Shown here in pieces: positions 1 to 13,287 of a stretch of 64,000 nt of DNA (positions within the stretch are counted from its first letter, which is position 1; each line of letters opens with the position of its first letter). The notes under the pieces were generated by a model, which saw only the letters and a program-made list of their open reading frames with translations, did no database searches and was not told the origin of the DNA. Source of the stretch: Todiramphus chloris collaris (Eukaryota > Chordata > Aves > Coraciiformes > Alcedinidae); contig JANVCC010000030.1 in the NCBI GenBank assembly GCA_025345505.1, positions 7,182,254 through 7,246,253 of the forward strand, read 5' to 3'. The translations under genes and the position numbers were made by a program.

Positions 1-3000
1 CGGCAAATAAGCAACTGCGAGTCAACTGCCAGCACTCACTAAAATTCTGCTTTGTTTTTAGCTGAAAACATGAATTAGATCCATCTGAAGTCGTGTTTAA
101 CTTGTCCATAATTTCAAACACTGTTGCAACTTCTTGTCTCTACATAACTCTTAACAGATAAGCCTGTATCATTTAGTTTTACTTTGAATAGGGCTGATAG
201 CAAAAACACATTAGTCGAGCAAATTTTCCTGTTACAAATTCTTCTCCTGTAGTGGCTGTGCTGTACCGTTTTTTCCAATTAGTAGGGGAAAACTGTTAGC
301 GTTTGGAAGTGTTGTACTGGGGAAACTTAAAAGTACTAGTAGAGAGACAGTGTTATGCATTCTCAGACCTGTTTATTGGGCGTGATGTGATAGGAACGTG
401 CTGCGTAGCCTTCAGATTCTTTTCTCACTTGACTCCAAATCACTGCTGCAAGTTTTGCGTTTTTAGCGATGAGTGACAAGTGGCATTGCAGTCAAGATTC
501 TAAGTTCTTAAAGTTTAGTACCCAAGTGAAGAGATATTACAGCCATCCTAGGACAGTTTGATGGGTGAGTTTGGCCTGCACTGTCTCATGTGGTTGTATT
601 TGCCTGCCTTGCTCAGAAGCTGTGAAGGTGGTCTGCACTGGCAATGTTCAGGGACACAGCAGGGCTGGCACCTTTCATGTCCTTTCTGGCTGGTGGTATT
701 CATCTCCTGAGCCATGCTCAAGTGCAAAATTGCCTTTTGCCAAATCAGTGCAAATCTCTGTTAACACTGGGATTTTCATGGGTTATGGGATCTTCTTCTT
801 AAAGGAGAATGTGGGAAAGAGCTCATGGTCAGTATTCTGTCTCTGTCATAAGGTTATGTCAGCAAGGAACAGCTTCTGTATCACATGTGAAATCAGAAAG
901 TTGCAGTTGAACAAACTGTCTTTTTTCTCAAGAATAAATCACAAAATACTATATAAAATCATTGTTTCACAATGCTGTGATGCGAGTGGTGGTGCTGAGA
1001 GGTTTTGGCCCTTATTTGACTTTGGGATAAGTCTACTATCTTGACTGGATTCTTTGGGGTTTTTGTATTTATCTTGTCTGTTTCCCTTCTGTTGCCCTTA
1101 GGCACTTCAATTTAAGTTAGCATTTTATTGGCATTTTGCTGGAAAATGCTAAGTGAAACAAGCAGCAGAAGCATTTTGGTATGAAGTGAGTAGTTGAGGT
1201 ATTTAGGAATAAATAACTTTGAAATGAGGTACTACCAGGGTGAGTGCATTCAGAACTGTTCAGTAAGTCATGATCTGCAGGATGCTGAGAGTGAAGTTTC
1301 CTATAAAAGCATTTATCTAACTTTCTTTTATAACTTAAGAAAATTTTCTTGTTAACCCATAATAAAGACCAATAAAAAGACTGAAGTTAGGGACCCAGAG
1401 AGTGTGGTTATGCCTTTCAGTGTCTGAGGTACTGCTTGTGAGTTAGGGGTTCAATGAAAGTTGTCATGTTCCATTTGATTTACTGACAGCACTGGAATCT
1501 GACTTTATACTGTGGAACGTAGTGAAACCTTGAAAACGTGAAGATTATTTTATTGCAGATATACTGAATGTGTAACCTTTAAATAAGAATTCGGTGAACT
1601 GATAAAGATCAAATTGTCTTGTCAGTTATATCTTGCCTAAATGCACAAATCTTTTCTTCTCATAAATACTTAAAATAAGTTTTAATATTACTGAATGTTT
1701 TCATGGGTTTTGTGACCATATCAGACTGCTTGTATACTTCCTTGAATAGAAATAATATTTTGGGTAGGATTTTTCTTTTCAAGTTCAGGATTCTCCTTTA
1801 TTTTATTTTTCCTTAATACAATACTGGAGACCATAGTTGCTGTCTGTGTGCATATTGCACTGCGTGTGACTTGACATATGATTCCATATGCAAGAGGTGC
1901 TCAGCTGAGGTATCATGGCAACACTGCATGCAAGGTAAAATATGCTGAGCAAATAAGAATGTCATTAAAGAACAGTCTTCTGCAAAGAATAAGCTAGCCA
2001 CATATTTAAGTGTTTGAGTTCCCTAATGTAGTATCATTAGTTTGAGGGTGGGAAGGGGGAGAAGGCTCAGTGATAACCTACAGGCAGTATCTTAACATCA
2101 CTTGTGCTTTTAATTATATCCTGCTAACCATCAAGCTGTTTGCATTTCTGGTTCTACCAAGTGCCTCCAGCATTTCTGAAACAGCTTTGAAGATTTCTCC
2201 CTGTCCAATAATCCATCAATTTAATTAGTACGCAACATAGCTGATGAGATGAGCAAATACCTTTCCAAATAACTGATGTGCCAGTTTTGCATCAATAAAA
2301 TTGTCACAGTCGTCCTCCTCCCCTCTATTTACAGTAAATCAAAAAATGTGAAGGTTTTTTCCTCAATCTAAAGGAGTAGGAAAAAAGCAAACAAAACCAA
2401 TAAGCTGTTCTACTACAGGACTCGTTAAGGGACATAAATGAAATAAATAAAATATAGTTATTGAGAACCTGATGGAAAGCTGGTCTTGATTATATATCAC
2501 CAATTCATTGCCTGACTAGCTTCAGCAACTCTGACCTCAGTTTTCAGTAGTCTGGGCATTTTTTAATGTCTTGCATTTGCATCAACCGTATTTTATTTTC
2601 CTTTCATGGAAACATAATCTTGCATACACACACAACTGATTGCAGCCTAGTTCTGTGGCTTTTCAGTGTCACTCTTACCAACCAGCTGCACAGTAATTAA
2701 ATCATTTTGCAATCTGCACACATTACTTTTGCCTTTGGTAAAATTTCAAAATATCTTTCATGCCTAGAGTTTAACAGCAATGTCTCAAGTATATAAACAA
2801 AGCAAGATGGCCAAGTGGAATTCAATGCTTACATGACTGTCCAGGTATTTGTGCTGTTTTTTAAACAAGCTCATGCCTGTAAATTTTGGATATGTAAGAT
2901 ACTGCTTTCTAAAGACTCTTTTTTTTCTCACTTTCTGTAATGAATTATATATAGTTTGTGTCTCAGGATTGCTCTGGACTAAGTGAAACATTACAGATGT

Positions 3001-4497
3001 CTTGGTACCCCACTTATTGTTCAACTGAAGAATAGACTGAGCACATGGGAGACTTACAGCATCTGTTTCACACCTGGCAGTTAGATTTTGATCATGTGCA
3101 TCAAGGTAATATTTGTTAGGAGGATAGCTGGTATGATGCTTGTAATGCCACCTTCTGAACTGAATGAGCATGATAATAAGGGAACGATCAGATGAGTATT
3201 ATGATGAGGCAGATTACTGTGTAGCTTTTAATTTATGAACACATATTTCAATCAGGAATACTTAATGGCTTCTATTGGTTTAAGTTCTGCAGTATTTGTT
3301 GTCACAGTTTAGGTGCTGCAGATTTGCAGTTGTGTAGAGCTGGAAGAACCACAGGTAAGCATGTTCACGTGTGTTATTCTTCACTGTTTTCCTGTGCTTA
3401 TCCCACATGGGCTTGGCAGGTTTTCTGACTTTAACCATTTTCATGTCTTGAAACAGCAAAATTTTCTGTTGTAGGAAATCTTTTTTTCTAGGGTAAAGGT
3501 GGTAATTCAAGGAATCAATGTGTAAGAGCATCTTAAGAATTCTTTGTAATCATGTCCCAGCCTTAGTTACTCTGTAACTGCACTTGGAGACACTCAACAC
3601 CATGTCAGACTATCCCTTTCTTGAGGTGTCCTACTAGTAAAGCAGGAGCTGGATTTTTAATCACATTTCTTATCTCTTTCTGGAGTGTAAAAATTAAATA
3701 CCATTTCAGTATAATTAATTTTTTTCAACTACTCCGTAAAATTGTTTAAGAAGGCAAATATCCTTTGGCCACTCTTTCTTGAGTTTCTTACGAGTTTGCA
3801 GATGTTTTTGTTAGAGGATGACATTTCAGGTGCCTGGATTAGGTAATCTGATTCTGATATTTGAACCGTTAAAGCAGCTTGCATCACAGCATTCACCTGA
3901 AAACAGCTGGCCACAGAATCCCACTTCTTGCTCTTTTGTCCCTCCATTGAGCCCCTGCTCATTGTGTCATCTAATTCCCCATTCACCAAAATGTATGGGT
4001 AGTTGAAAGTAGAAGTTGACTTGTCATTTTCTTGGCTGGCACGATAACTGTATGCAAGTGTCAAAAAAATTTGTAGAGCTGTAAGAAGAGAAATGGACAG
4101 TGCACAATGGCCTTGCTCCCAACCCATAGAGAGAAAACACAATGGCTGAGTTCTTATGGGCACTAGTCCGGTGTCTCCTCCCACCCCCCCCTTCTAGTCT
4201 GTCAGGAACAAGTGCAACAGTATTAGACCTGTCAAGGAATGGCCAGGCAAACAAGGAGGTGACTCACTGGTGGCAAGATTCTCAAGTTGATGGCAAAGCA
4301 ACAAGAGGAATAAGGATGTCACGATAATGGTAGTGCATAAACAGCAATTCATGTGATCAGAAATGCAAACTGAATGAGAATGAGATGCTGTCAATATATC
4401 TCCTTCATGGTGATGAGGAGGGGGGATGAGACTTGGAGTTTCATGACAAGCTTGGGAAAGTGTTCCAGGCTATGAAATCACCTTGTTTGTACCTTCA

Positions 4498-4537
<40 letters not shown>

Positions 4538-6283
4538 TGCCACATATCCTAGAAAAATTAATGGATGACAGGCCACCACATAAGCAGCAGCATGGGCTTT
4601 CAAGGTACAGCTAATCTTTTAAATTCCAGGAGTAAATTCACCAACTTGGACAGACCCTAAATGTATCTTACTTGTACAACAAATGTATGAATTGATCAAA
4701 CTCATTCTAGCATCAGAAAATTTTCCAAAGATGAAGAGAAAACAATTTAAATATCTATAGTTTAGAGTAACACCTTCAGCTAAAGGAGTTCAGCAGAAGT
4801 GGTGTAGTCCCATCCAAACAAAAACCTGCTCAACAGAATATTTAAAAAGAAATTATGATAACCTTTTGAAATAGTATTGTAATTGTCTGATGTATAGAAT
4901 CCACACTTTTAAAACCTGCTTCAGCCACAAACTGACAGACAACCACCCCAGTCTAGAGCAAGGACTTTTTTCATCTGTGGAGAAAGTTAGTTCCCCCAAA
5001 AATGTATTTGCATATACCTAAACCATATCACAACATCAACATGATTCACCTTTTCATCTGCGAGATCAGAGCACTTAATCAACAAGTTCATTACAACCCA
5101 GGAGACTATAGGGAAAAACTGATTTACTGAAGGCCTACAAATAATTAGTGTAAACACATTTTTCATCGGTTTGTGGGAAAATCATTGGAACACACCCTGT
5201 TTGTAAATCTTTCTGTATTTTCCACACTCCTGTAACTTCTTTACTCAGTAACAGCAGACTGGAGCAGGCATGGCTCCATGTGAACTTGGTTGAGATCTTT
5301 CTGTTCCTTGCAGTGACTGTATCTTGATACATTTCATTGCCAATAGTATAGCATTATCTTGTGCTACATTTTTAGCACTGTGTCAGTCCGATGCCCTAGA
5401 TGTGTCAGGATTCCTGATTTTACTCTTAGAGCTATATGTGTAACTCTGGGGATAACATTCCATTACAGCTGAGTCTATGGAAAAGTGCTTCTGCAAATAG
5501 ACTGACAACAAAATATCCCTGAAAGGTGAGAGACGGGAGATGATGCTGCTAGGAAATGTGCAAGGGAGAGTGTTGAGAAAATCTAAAACTAATAATTGCA
5601 ATTCATTCTGAGGTCAAGTGCATTTGTTTAACTTATAAGCAGTTGTGTTATATAGTCCTTAATGTCGAGTCTTATGTTGAACAGTGTGGGCATGAGATAT
5701 TTTGCATACTGATTTAAGGTATAGAAAAAGGAAGTTGGAATTAAGAGCAGGACTCAAGTTGCGTTAATAAACCCAGTCCTGGAAGATTACCCAGCTAATG
5801 CTATGCTGCTGACAGTGAGACTTGGTCAGAAGAATGTTTATGGCTTAAAGATAATTTGTTCTATGAATTGCATATTTTTTTCAGGCAATTACGAAGCAGC
5901 ATTAGGGTAAGATTCATGTTACCTTAATACCCATACATACTATAAATTGACATTAAAAGTTTCAATTCTTTTGGATATGGATGAGCATCCTGGCTTCTTG
6001 CATGCAAGTTCTGAAACGTTTTCCATAGTTAAATTGATAACTCATACTGTAATCCTCAAGGTCACCACTGATTTTTTTCCATGATTTGAAATCTAGACAG
6101 TTGAGGGTTGCTTCAGCCTGTGAAGCAATGACTAAGATGACTAGCTTTGCCCTACTCTCATCCTAGGTAATGTAGTGGTACCATGACTGTTTCCAGAGGA
6201 AAAAAATGTTCTGAGTCAGTTACAGCCTTTTTTGTGCCATTTCTTTTTTGAATGAGTCATGGTGCTTGTACCTCAAGATGCTT
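1..6283. other. AT-rich noncoding DNA
   Basis: No coding exon, RNA gene or recognisable transposon is visible apart from the poly(A) tract at 4504-4530. Reading frames are short, with stops at random spacing in all frames. Confidence 0.6.
4504..4530. repeat. Poly(A) tract, 27 bases
   Basis: An uninterrupted A27 lies between TGATTT and TTTTACTTGCC. I see no retrocopy upstream of it that would make it a processed tail. It is the longest mononucleotide run in the window and likely to vary in length. Confidence 0.9.
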
Positions 6284-6352
6284 CCCCTCACTGCAGGGGG
6301 TTGGACTAGATGACCTTTAAAGATCTGCTCCAGCACAAAATATTCTGCTATC
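6284..6352 (+). mobile_element. Short CR1 3' tail fragment
   Basis: CTGCAGGGGGTTGGACTAGATGACCTTTAAAGATC is the typical CR1 3' end (older TTGGACTAGATGA form). Only about 70 bases are recognisable and the rest is diverged. Confidence 0.75.
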
Positions 6353-6847
6353 TCTCCAATGTGTTGTATCAGTTGATCTGGTGCTCAGAGAAACTTTTAA
6401 GGCGAGAGAGTGGAAAGGGTTCCACTGAGGGTAATGATGGCAGGAGACAGTGTGGAACTGTAGTCAGAAAACAAGAGAAAAAGCGACCGTTTTTGTTTTA
6501 CTGACAGTTTTGCTGTTGATAAGGGACATTGGATAAATCCCTGGTAAGCTATGTCTACCTTTCACAGTTCCACAAATCTCCTGGACTGCAGTAACTACTG
6601 CTTTGGAGATGAGATGATGTTTTGATCTTGCAAGAAGAAATTTGAGGTTTATCAGGAGAGACTTCAGAGCCGTGGGATGACTGTTCAAGGGATCATGAGC
6701 CCAAGTATTGTTCTCCTGTCCCTCCACTTGAAGGGAATGATGGAGGAAACAGGAAAAACCCATCAGAGTAATATCTGTTTCTGAGGCTGCTGTCACGGGC
6801 AGGGGTGTGCAACATATGCTTTTGGGTTGTCTGCCATCTGCTCTAGT

Positions 6848-6934
6848 TTCGTCCTGCTCTGGCAGGGGGTTTGGACTCGATCTTTGGTGTTCCCTTCCAA
6901 CCTCTAACATTCTGTGATTTTGGGATTCCAGTGG
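6848..6934 (+). mobile_element. CR1 3' end fragment
   Basis: CCTGCTCTGGCAGGGGGTTTGGACTCGAT, then TCCCTTCCAACCTCTAACATTCTGTGATTTTGGGATTCC, is the terminal ~85 bases of a CR1 element including its tail. It directly precedes the CR1 5' coding piece at 6935, in the same orientation. Confidence 0.85.
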
Positions 6935-7400
6935 GGGTAGGGGAAGGAGTATCATGTGAGAGCAAAGACAGAAGGTGTATTGATGGGCTATCAATCACAG
7001 AACCACCTGGGAATGCTTGTGTAGGAATTAGACCTTCTTCCCCCAGAAAGGTGGTGGGATCAGTAGCCCAGCTGAAGTGCATCAACAGCAATGCATGCAG
7101 CGTGGGCAACAAACAGGAAGAGCTGGAAGCCATTGTGTAGCAGGAAAACTGCTTTATAGTTGCCATCACAGAAACATGGTGGGATGATTTGCACAACTGG
7201 AGTGCTAAATTGCATAGCTATAAATTCTTCAGAAAGGTTATACTATGAAGTAGAGGTGGTGGAGTGGCCTTATGTGTTAGGGGCTGCTTTGACTGTCTTG
7301 AGCATTATGATGCTGATGTCTGTACTTGTGTTTCCCAGCCTCTGGCTCCTTGCAGATTCTACAGATAAGCTCTCTTTCAGCAGTCAGTGCTTGTAGTGCT
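6935..7400 (+). mobile_element. CR1 LINE 5' part with start of ORF2 endonuclease domain
   Basis: From about 7060 one frame reads LKCINSNACSVGNKQEELEAIV, a stop, then QENCFIVAITETWWDD, LHNWSAKLHSYKFFRK, a stop, SRGGGVALCVRG and CFDCLEHYDADVC. This is the apurinic-type endonuclease start of CR1 ORF2, where the ETWWD block carries the conserved Glu. Bases 6935-7060 probably belong to the leader before ORF2. Most CR1 copies lose this end, so the piece is informative. Two in-frame stops (7138-7140 and about 7228) and the loss of the rest show it is dead. The right boundary is uncertain. Confidence 0.85.
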
Positions 7401-9316
7401 TTCTACATTTTGTGGCATTTCCTGGATTTTTTTTTGTGTTCAGCTTTGTGAAGTGGAACTGAACAGAGTTGTGGTTTTTCTTTTTATTGAAAGTAACTTA
7501 AACTCTTTTGAAAAAGATACAATTCCATGTATAACCTTAAAGGGTACAATGAGACTTCTAAAGGGAGATTAATAGATTCATTATCTTATTCTATGATATT
7601 CATAATTTGCCTGGAAATGTTCCTGCTACAATTGATGGTTCTGTAACAGCAGCTGTTCTAGTCCTCCTCAAGAAACGCAAGCTGCATCCATTGCACAGAT
7701 GACAAAGTTGTGCTGTCACTGCAGACAGCAAATGAAACTTGACAAGGAGGTGCTCTTTTGTTGACACTGGGTCTTGTGTTGACACCTGGAGTTGTACTGA
7801 ACACTGCACTATCAGCTAGATGTGTGTATAATTTTTATTTAGGCCACTACAGTTAGACGGGCAGAACTTAGTGCTGTTGACTTACTGCAGGGCAGTGATG
7901 TCATTGGCACGGGTCATGAGTTGTGTCTAGTATTGCTGTTTGCCCAAAGTAGAACATTTGGAGCTGGGACCCCTCTGGCCACTTCTAACCTTCTCTTTTG
8001 TGTATATCAGAGTTGAACCATTTGATGTATAGTTATTAAGCACCATGGCTTGTCTTTGCTTGGAAATTCAAGTTTCTCAAAGAAAGTAAATGAACAACAT
8101 ATGAAGTCAAATATAACCCTTTTTCCCACCATAGCTTTGTTTCAGAAAGCACATTCAAGTCACTTCCAAAGGAATAACACACAGAGAACCAGTTTTATTT
8201 AGTTAGTTAGATTAATTCCATTTTAATATTTCCATTAGCCATTTTAAACTTGGCACTGCAAAGTAATAAAATCTTCCAAATATTGACAGATAGAAAAGTA
8301 AATGCCACCAAGGCATGACAAGCTGTTTTTCTCCCAACCTCCTAGAGATACAAAGGCTGCTATCATAATTTATTTATATATTAATAAGGCGCATGATTTT
8401 TATCACTAGTTATTGCCTTCTAGCAATTAAGGCAAAGCTGATAAAATCTTTGCTAAGTCAACGTTTCTGTTTGTTAACTTTTGAAAATTCATAGCTAAAA
8501 ATCTTTCTGGCTTGCACAGTGGGAATAAAAGTATAAAACTTGTCTTGTACAGAAGGACACACTCAGACATGAATGGAAGGGAAAGGAAAGGTCAGCAGTG
8601 ATGGGAAATACAGGCATCTCAACTGGCAACAGCAGACTTCTGCTTGGCTGCTGGAGGTGGGTGGTGGACAGCATGGTAAGCACGAGCTGTGCTGTCCTAT
8701 CTGTTGTCAGTGCTACTGGAGTACTGGGGGCAAATATTTGAATGAGTTGCAGATTGAAACAGTTTGGTCTTTCCTTCTAATCAGGCTTTATATCTGTAAT
8801 GTAAGCTTGACAGCTAATCTATTCAGGAATTTAGAGTATAGTTGAGTCCATGTGTAGGAAGAGGATCAAAATGCTGGATGAGACCTGAGAGATTTAGTGC
8901 ACTCAAGCAGTGATGTTGCACATTCTACTCAGTAACTTCTAGCCATGGAAGAAAAATGACATTTGTGTATATGCCAATGTCAAGGACAAATTACCACTTA
9001 GCTGTGTTGAAAAATAAAGGACTTGCTCTTTCAAGAGCATGTCCTTACAGTTACTAATTATGGGCCCCGCTCTTGGCTGCTTGATCTTGCAGTGGACTTA
9101 AAATATTGAAATAATGAATATTCTTACACTGTGGAAATATTTTCTGAATTGTAAATATTTGAAAGGTAGAACACATCTGTGTGAAGGCACTTAATGCTTT
9201 TTTCAAACTTGTCCCCAGAGTGTCTTTATCAGCTGAGAAACTGTCCTTTTTAGTTAATGTTTGCCTGAGAATCATAATAATTAGCTTTTACTGTCAAGTA
9301 TAAATGCTTTCTACTG
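7401..9316. other. Noncoding DNA between the CR1 cluster and the LTR
   Basis: I see no gene. TTATTCTATGATATTC near 7587 resembles a CR1 tail but lacks the adjoining 3' end, so no element is called. Confidence 0.6.
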
Positions 9317-9950
9317 TGTTGGGTTTGTGCCTGGGGGGCGATTTTGGTAGCCAAGGAGTAGGCTACTGGCATGGCTCTTGTAAGAAGCTTTGAGAGGCTC
9401 CCTCTGCTGCAATCTGGACCCACATCTGTCCAAGGCTGAGCCAGTCACCACCACTGTGATAACATATTTAAGAAGGGAGGAACTTGCTGGGTGATTTCCT
9501 TTGGGGAGTTCTTTTGTTTGTGAGACAAGTGGGACTAGAGACAACCATATGGACACTGAGGTCAGTGGGGAAAGTGGGGAGCGCATGCCAGAGCAACCAT
9601 GCCTGTTTGGCCCATGGGGAGATGACAGGCTGAGCCCTTGCAGCCCTTAGGTCCCTGCCGGGGCACAAGCCCTTCTGTGGTACTTGAATGACTCCAGACT
9701 GGGTCAGGGCACTGCTGAAGGCTGGGGCTGAGGGAAGCCTCTGGAGGAGCAGTCTGCTGGGCGGGCTGAAGCTCCCAGAAGGGACCCGTGCTGGTTGGAG
9801 TTTGTGGAGGACCCTCTCCTGTGAGAGGGACACCACAATGCAGCAGGAGAGGATTGTGAAGGTTTTTCCTCCTAAAGAGGAGGGAATGGAAGAAACAACA
9901 TGGAATGGACTGGGACTGACTGCACTGGAGTGTCTGACAACTTAGACCTT
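9317..9950 (+). mobile_element. Incomplete ERV-L-like LTR (avian class III type), fossil
   Basis: The sequence starts TGTTGGGTTTGTGCCTGGGG and keeps the order of a common avian LTR: TTTTGGTAGC-like, a GCTACTGGCATGGCT-like block, GTAAGAAGCTTTGAGAGG, then a TATA-like GATAACATATTTAAGAAGG (about 9460-9478), then a GC-richer downstream part ending near GGAAGAAACAACATGGAATGG. No internal viral genes adjoin it. The far (3') end of the family is not recognisable, so it looks broken and old. The family assignment comes from memory of avian repeats. Confidence 0.7.
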
Positions 9951-10488
9951 TGTTCCTTGGTAACAAAACTTGTGACTCAAGTAAGGTGAAAAATGTAAAA
10001 ACAAATGGAAATCCTGGGATAAACCTTGCAGTCTATTATGCTCTTCCCAGTTGAGCAAACCCCCTAGTAGCAGCTAAAACTTTGATTCATTGTGATGTGC
10101 ATATGGATGCAAAAGGATGCCTTCTTTAAGTGTTTGTTTTCACTACTAGACAATTTTGTAGTAGAACGGAGGTCCTATTAAAACAGAAGTTGCTTTAGCT
10201 GTGCAGTGTTTTACCAGCTGTTGCTGGGTTTTATCAGTTAATTCAGCTTTTCAAACTATGCAATCTTCAGTAAAAAATAAGTAGTACCAAATACGGTTTT
10301 CTTAATGTATTTAGCATTGCTATGTTTCCTAATTATAATTATTGTTCCTAATTGTATTCCATATTTTGCTTTTGATTCGACTAGTCACTGTAGTTCTAGT
10401 TTTTAATCAGTTTTAAGCTTAGTTAAAGGATCCAATGGTTTCATGTGCAAAGGAAAGGAAAGGCAGGGAAGTGCTATCTCAGTGCTCC

Positions 10489-10521
10489 TGAAATATTAGA
10501 AATATTAGAATATATTAGAAT
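10489..10521 (+). repeat. Short AATATTAGA-type tandem repeat
   Basis: About three imperfect units of AATATTAGA. It is simple-sequence DNA. Confidence 0.7.
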
Positions 10522-13201
10522 TTTTTGGTTTTAACATTGAATCCTTAAATTATCTCAATAGGCTCTGCTGACTTCATACCCTGAATTAATGAAACACTGC
10601 TGAACCTGCAGATCTTATAGCTAGCAAAACCAAGTTGTATTTTCTTAGCCAAAATAGTACTTCATAAAACTGCTGGTTTGTAATTTACTCATAAGCCTTG
10701 AGTCACTATAAAATTGTAAAATATGGTATGGCTTATGTTCAATAAAATTAAGTGAATGAAGTGTTAATTTGATAATTGTGTGGTTTATCTGAATACTAAA
10801 ATACAATGGGGCATGCTTTATTCTGTCACAATAGGGCTACCTCAGGGGTGTTATGATCATCTCATGCCTTGGACCACCTAAGAAGCACACTAATGTGCAG
10901 TATGGTGTGTCCAGAGGGCTTTGCTACAGATGTAACGGATTTTTCTGTTAGAGCTCTTTTCCTTTTAATAGATGGTTTGTTTTGTCTTAACCATGCTTTG
11001 AAAAATATTTTCAGCAGATGCAAGTCTTGCTTAATATTGCTATGTAAGGGACAGAGTACATATGAGAGAAGTAGAAACTACACTGATTATTTTTGCTACC
11101 CTTTCTAAAGGTTCTTTATTCAAATATAAAATTAATGGGAAGTGTTCACTAATAAGGCCTTTAACTGGATTACTAACAATAGTAAAAAGGTAACAGAATG
11201 CCTTGTAACTAAGACAGTAGAGGTTTCCCATTAGTTTTATGGAGAAGGTTTATACTTCATGAGTTTAGTCAAATGCTGAAGTTTTGGTACTACTTCTAGC
11301 ACTACATTTTAGAATGTTGGTAGCACAAGTATGTTATTTCCGTAGGCTTAAAATCACAATTCTTCAGTGCTGTTCATATGCGCAGCACCTGTAAAATGGC
11401 TCAGGTTTCACTGATACCTTTGGGACCTTGTATAAATCACATATCAGGACTGTAGCCCAAGATTCATTGATTTAAATAGCATTTCTCTGCTGCAATGAAA
11501 TATTGAAAGTGCGTCCTGGCAACCTAGATATGTAAGCAATCTTTGTTTTTCTTGCCCACCTTCAGTCTGCATTTAGCATTTGTTGTACTTGCTTTGATAC
11601 AAGACAGTTGGAACTGACAGATGTTAATGGGCTGTGTGGTGGGTCTGTACATTCTGTGAAAAAAAAAAATCCTGTTTCATTGCGTTTGAGGATTGCATTC
11701 TTGGAAAGCCTTTTGGGCAACATCCCTGGCATGAGCAAACTGCTTGAAATATCTAATTGGAAACCTGAGATGATTTCCAGCTAAGCTCTGTAGTGAGTCA
11801 AGGGAAGGGCAATGCTGTTGGGGATCGTTTATCTTTGTTAGTGTCCTCTTTAGAATGAGAAGAGATACTCCAAATGTTATGTTACCACATGACACCTTTC
11901 TTGTAATGGTGTTATACAGGGAGAGTGAAGAAGTTATATCAAACTGTATCTAGAACTATTTAGAACACAACCATATGTAGCTGCTGCTGTGAATGAGTGA
12001 TTGGTCTCCAAACCAGATTAGAGTCTGAAACAGCATCTCTTGGTTCAAGACCTGTCCTCTTCACTCACTGTAGTAGCACTTCTACTATTAGCTGATCAAA
12101 GACATTTTTTATATTACAGTACTGATTTTGAAACTTGGCATATTATGTTCTAATTATATGGTTATTACACCTTAATTGCATGACTGTTACCATCAGACTT
12201 ACACACTACTAACTGCTTGAAATGGGATTTTCTAATTGAATAACAAAGCACAACAAGGCTAAGTATGTGCTGGTAAACTGTGAAAGCTATCATCACGTGA
12301 CTGCTGTGATTCCAAGATGAATATTCTTCTTTGAGGTTGTCTTGGTGCTGTTGTTGAAAGATAAAACTGAGAAGTCTGGCAAAAGGAACTTAGTTTATGG
12401 TGCTGAGCAGTAAGGTCAAGCTTCAACTGAAGGTTGGTTTTTCCTGACAAAATTATTTCACCACCCTAAAACCACAGTGTATCAGCTAACTGCAAGGTAT
12501 GCTAGCTTTTCCCTTTCCTCCTTTTCTAACGAAAATAACCTATTGGCTAGGTCAACAAACATAACTCCCTGGGGCCATTTTGAACTTGTGAACCGCTTCA
12601 TTGCTGCAAAGGGCTGGAGACACCTTTCTTGGCTGTGAGAAGGTCAAGAAGACTCAGGCTGAATGGTGTTTCTGAAATAGAGTTGTTACTGCTTACCCAA
12701 CACGCTGGGAAAGGCCGTGGTAATACAAATGGGCTGTATAGTTTCCACTAATTATAGGAAGCTGCACCCAGACTGAATGACTATTTCCTTGCTGATGAGA
12801 CCTTTGCAAGCCAAATGCAACTTTCCTACACTATTAAAATGACTGCTGTAAAACTGTATTTCGAGAGTAATGAAGTGATTTGCTTGTCATATATCCATCT
12901 CTTCAACTAGAGACTTACATCAACAGTGAAATACCCCTAGGAATGTAACTGTCATCAGGAATTATAGTTGCAAGTAATTCTGGTAACAGATGTTCCAGCA
13001 TTAAACTCCCAAGTGGCAACAGAACTTGATTTTTTTCATCAGAGCTTCTACCAGTCACTGAACTACCAAGAATGTTTATTTTGTTACATATAGCCTGGTG
13101 TCCGTGGTCTTCAGTTAATGCCTCTAAATTTCCCATGTCTTTAATAAATGTTATATCAAAATCAATCTATTGCAATGACTTCAGTGGTGGGGAAGCAACG
13201 G

Positions 13202-13287
13202 TTTGATTTTCAAATCAAATCATCTCACTCTTTAAGGTGCTGGACAAAGAGGGACCTAGATGAACTGGAAATGATTTCCAGCTCATC
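13202..13287. repeat. Two neighbouring palindromes
   Basis: 13202-13219 is TTTGATTT-TC-AAATCAAA, an 8-bp perfect inverted repeat. 13259-13287 is a 29-base near-perfect palindrome (GATGAACTGGAAAT centred on G, ATTTCCAGCTCATC), with 13 of 14 positions pairing. The sites are 39 bp apart. They may be transcription-factor dyads, hairpins or chance. Confidence 0.7.

Noticed and set aside
565-1044. 159-codon frame near the left end
   Set aside because: It has a non-ATG start, no domain, no flanking splice logic, and composition like the surrounding noncoding DNA.
4504-4530. A27 as the tail of a processed pseudogene
   Set aside because: No gene-like sequence precedes it and no flanking duplication is visible.
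6464-7196. Antisense frames of 117-176 codons over the CR1 cluster
   Set aside because: They run across CR1 sequence on the wrong strand and carry no domain.
7580-7610. CR1 tail near TTATTCTATGATATTC
   Set aside because: The diagnostic G-run and TTGGACT motif are missing next to it.
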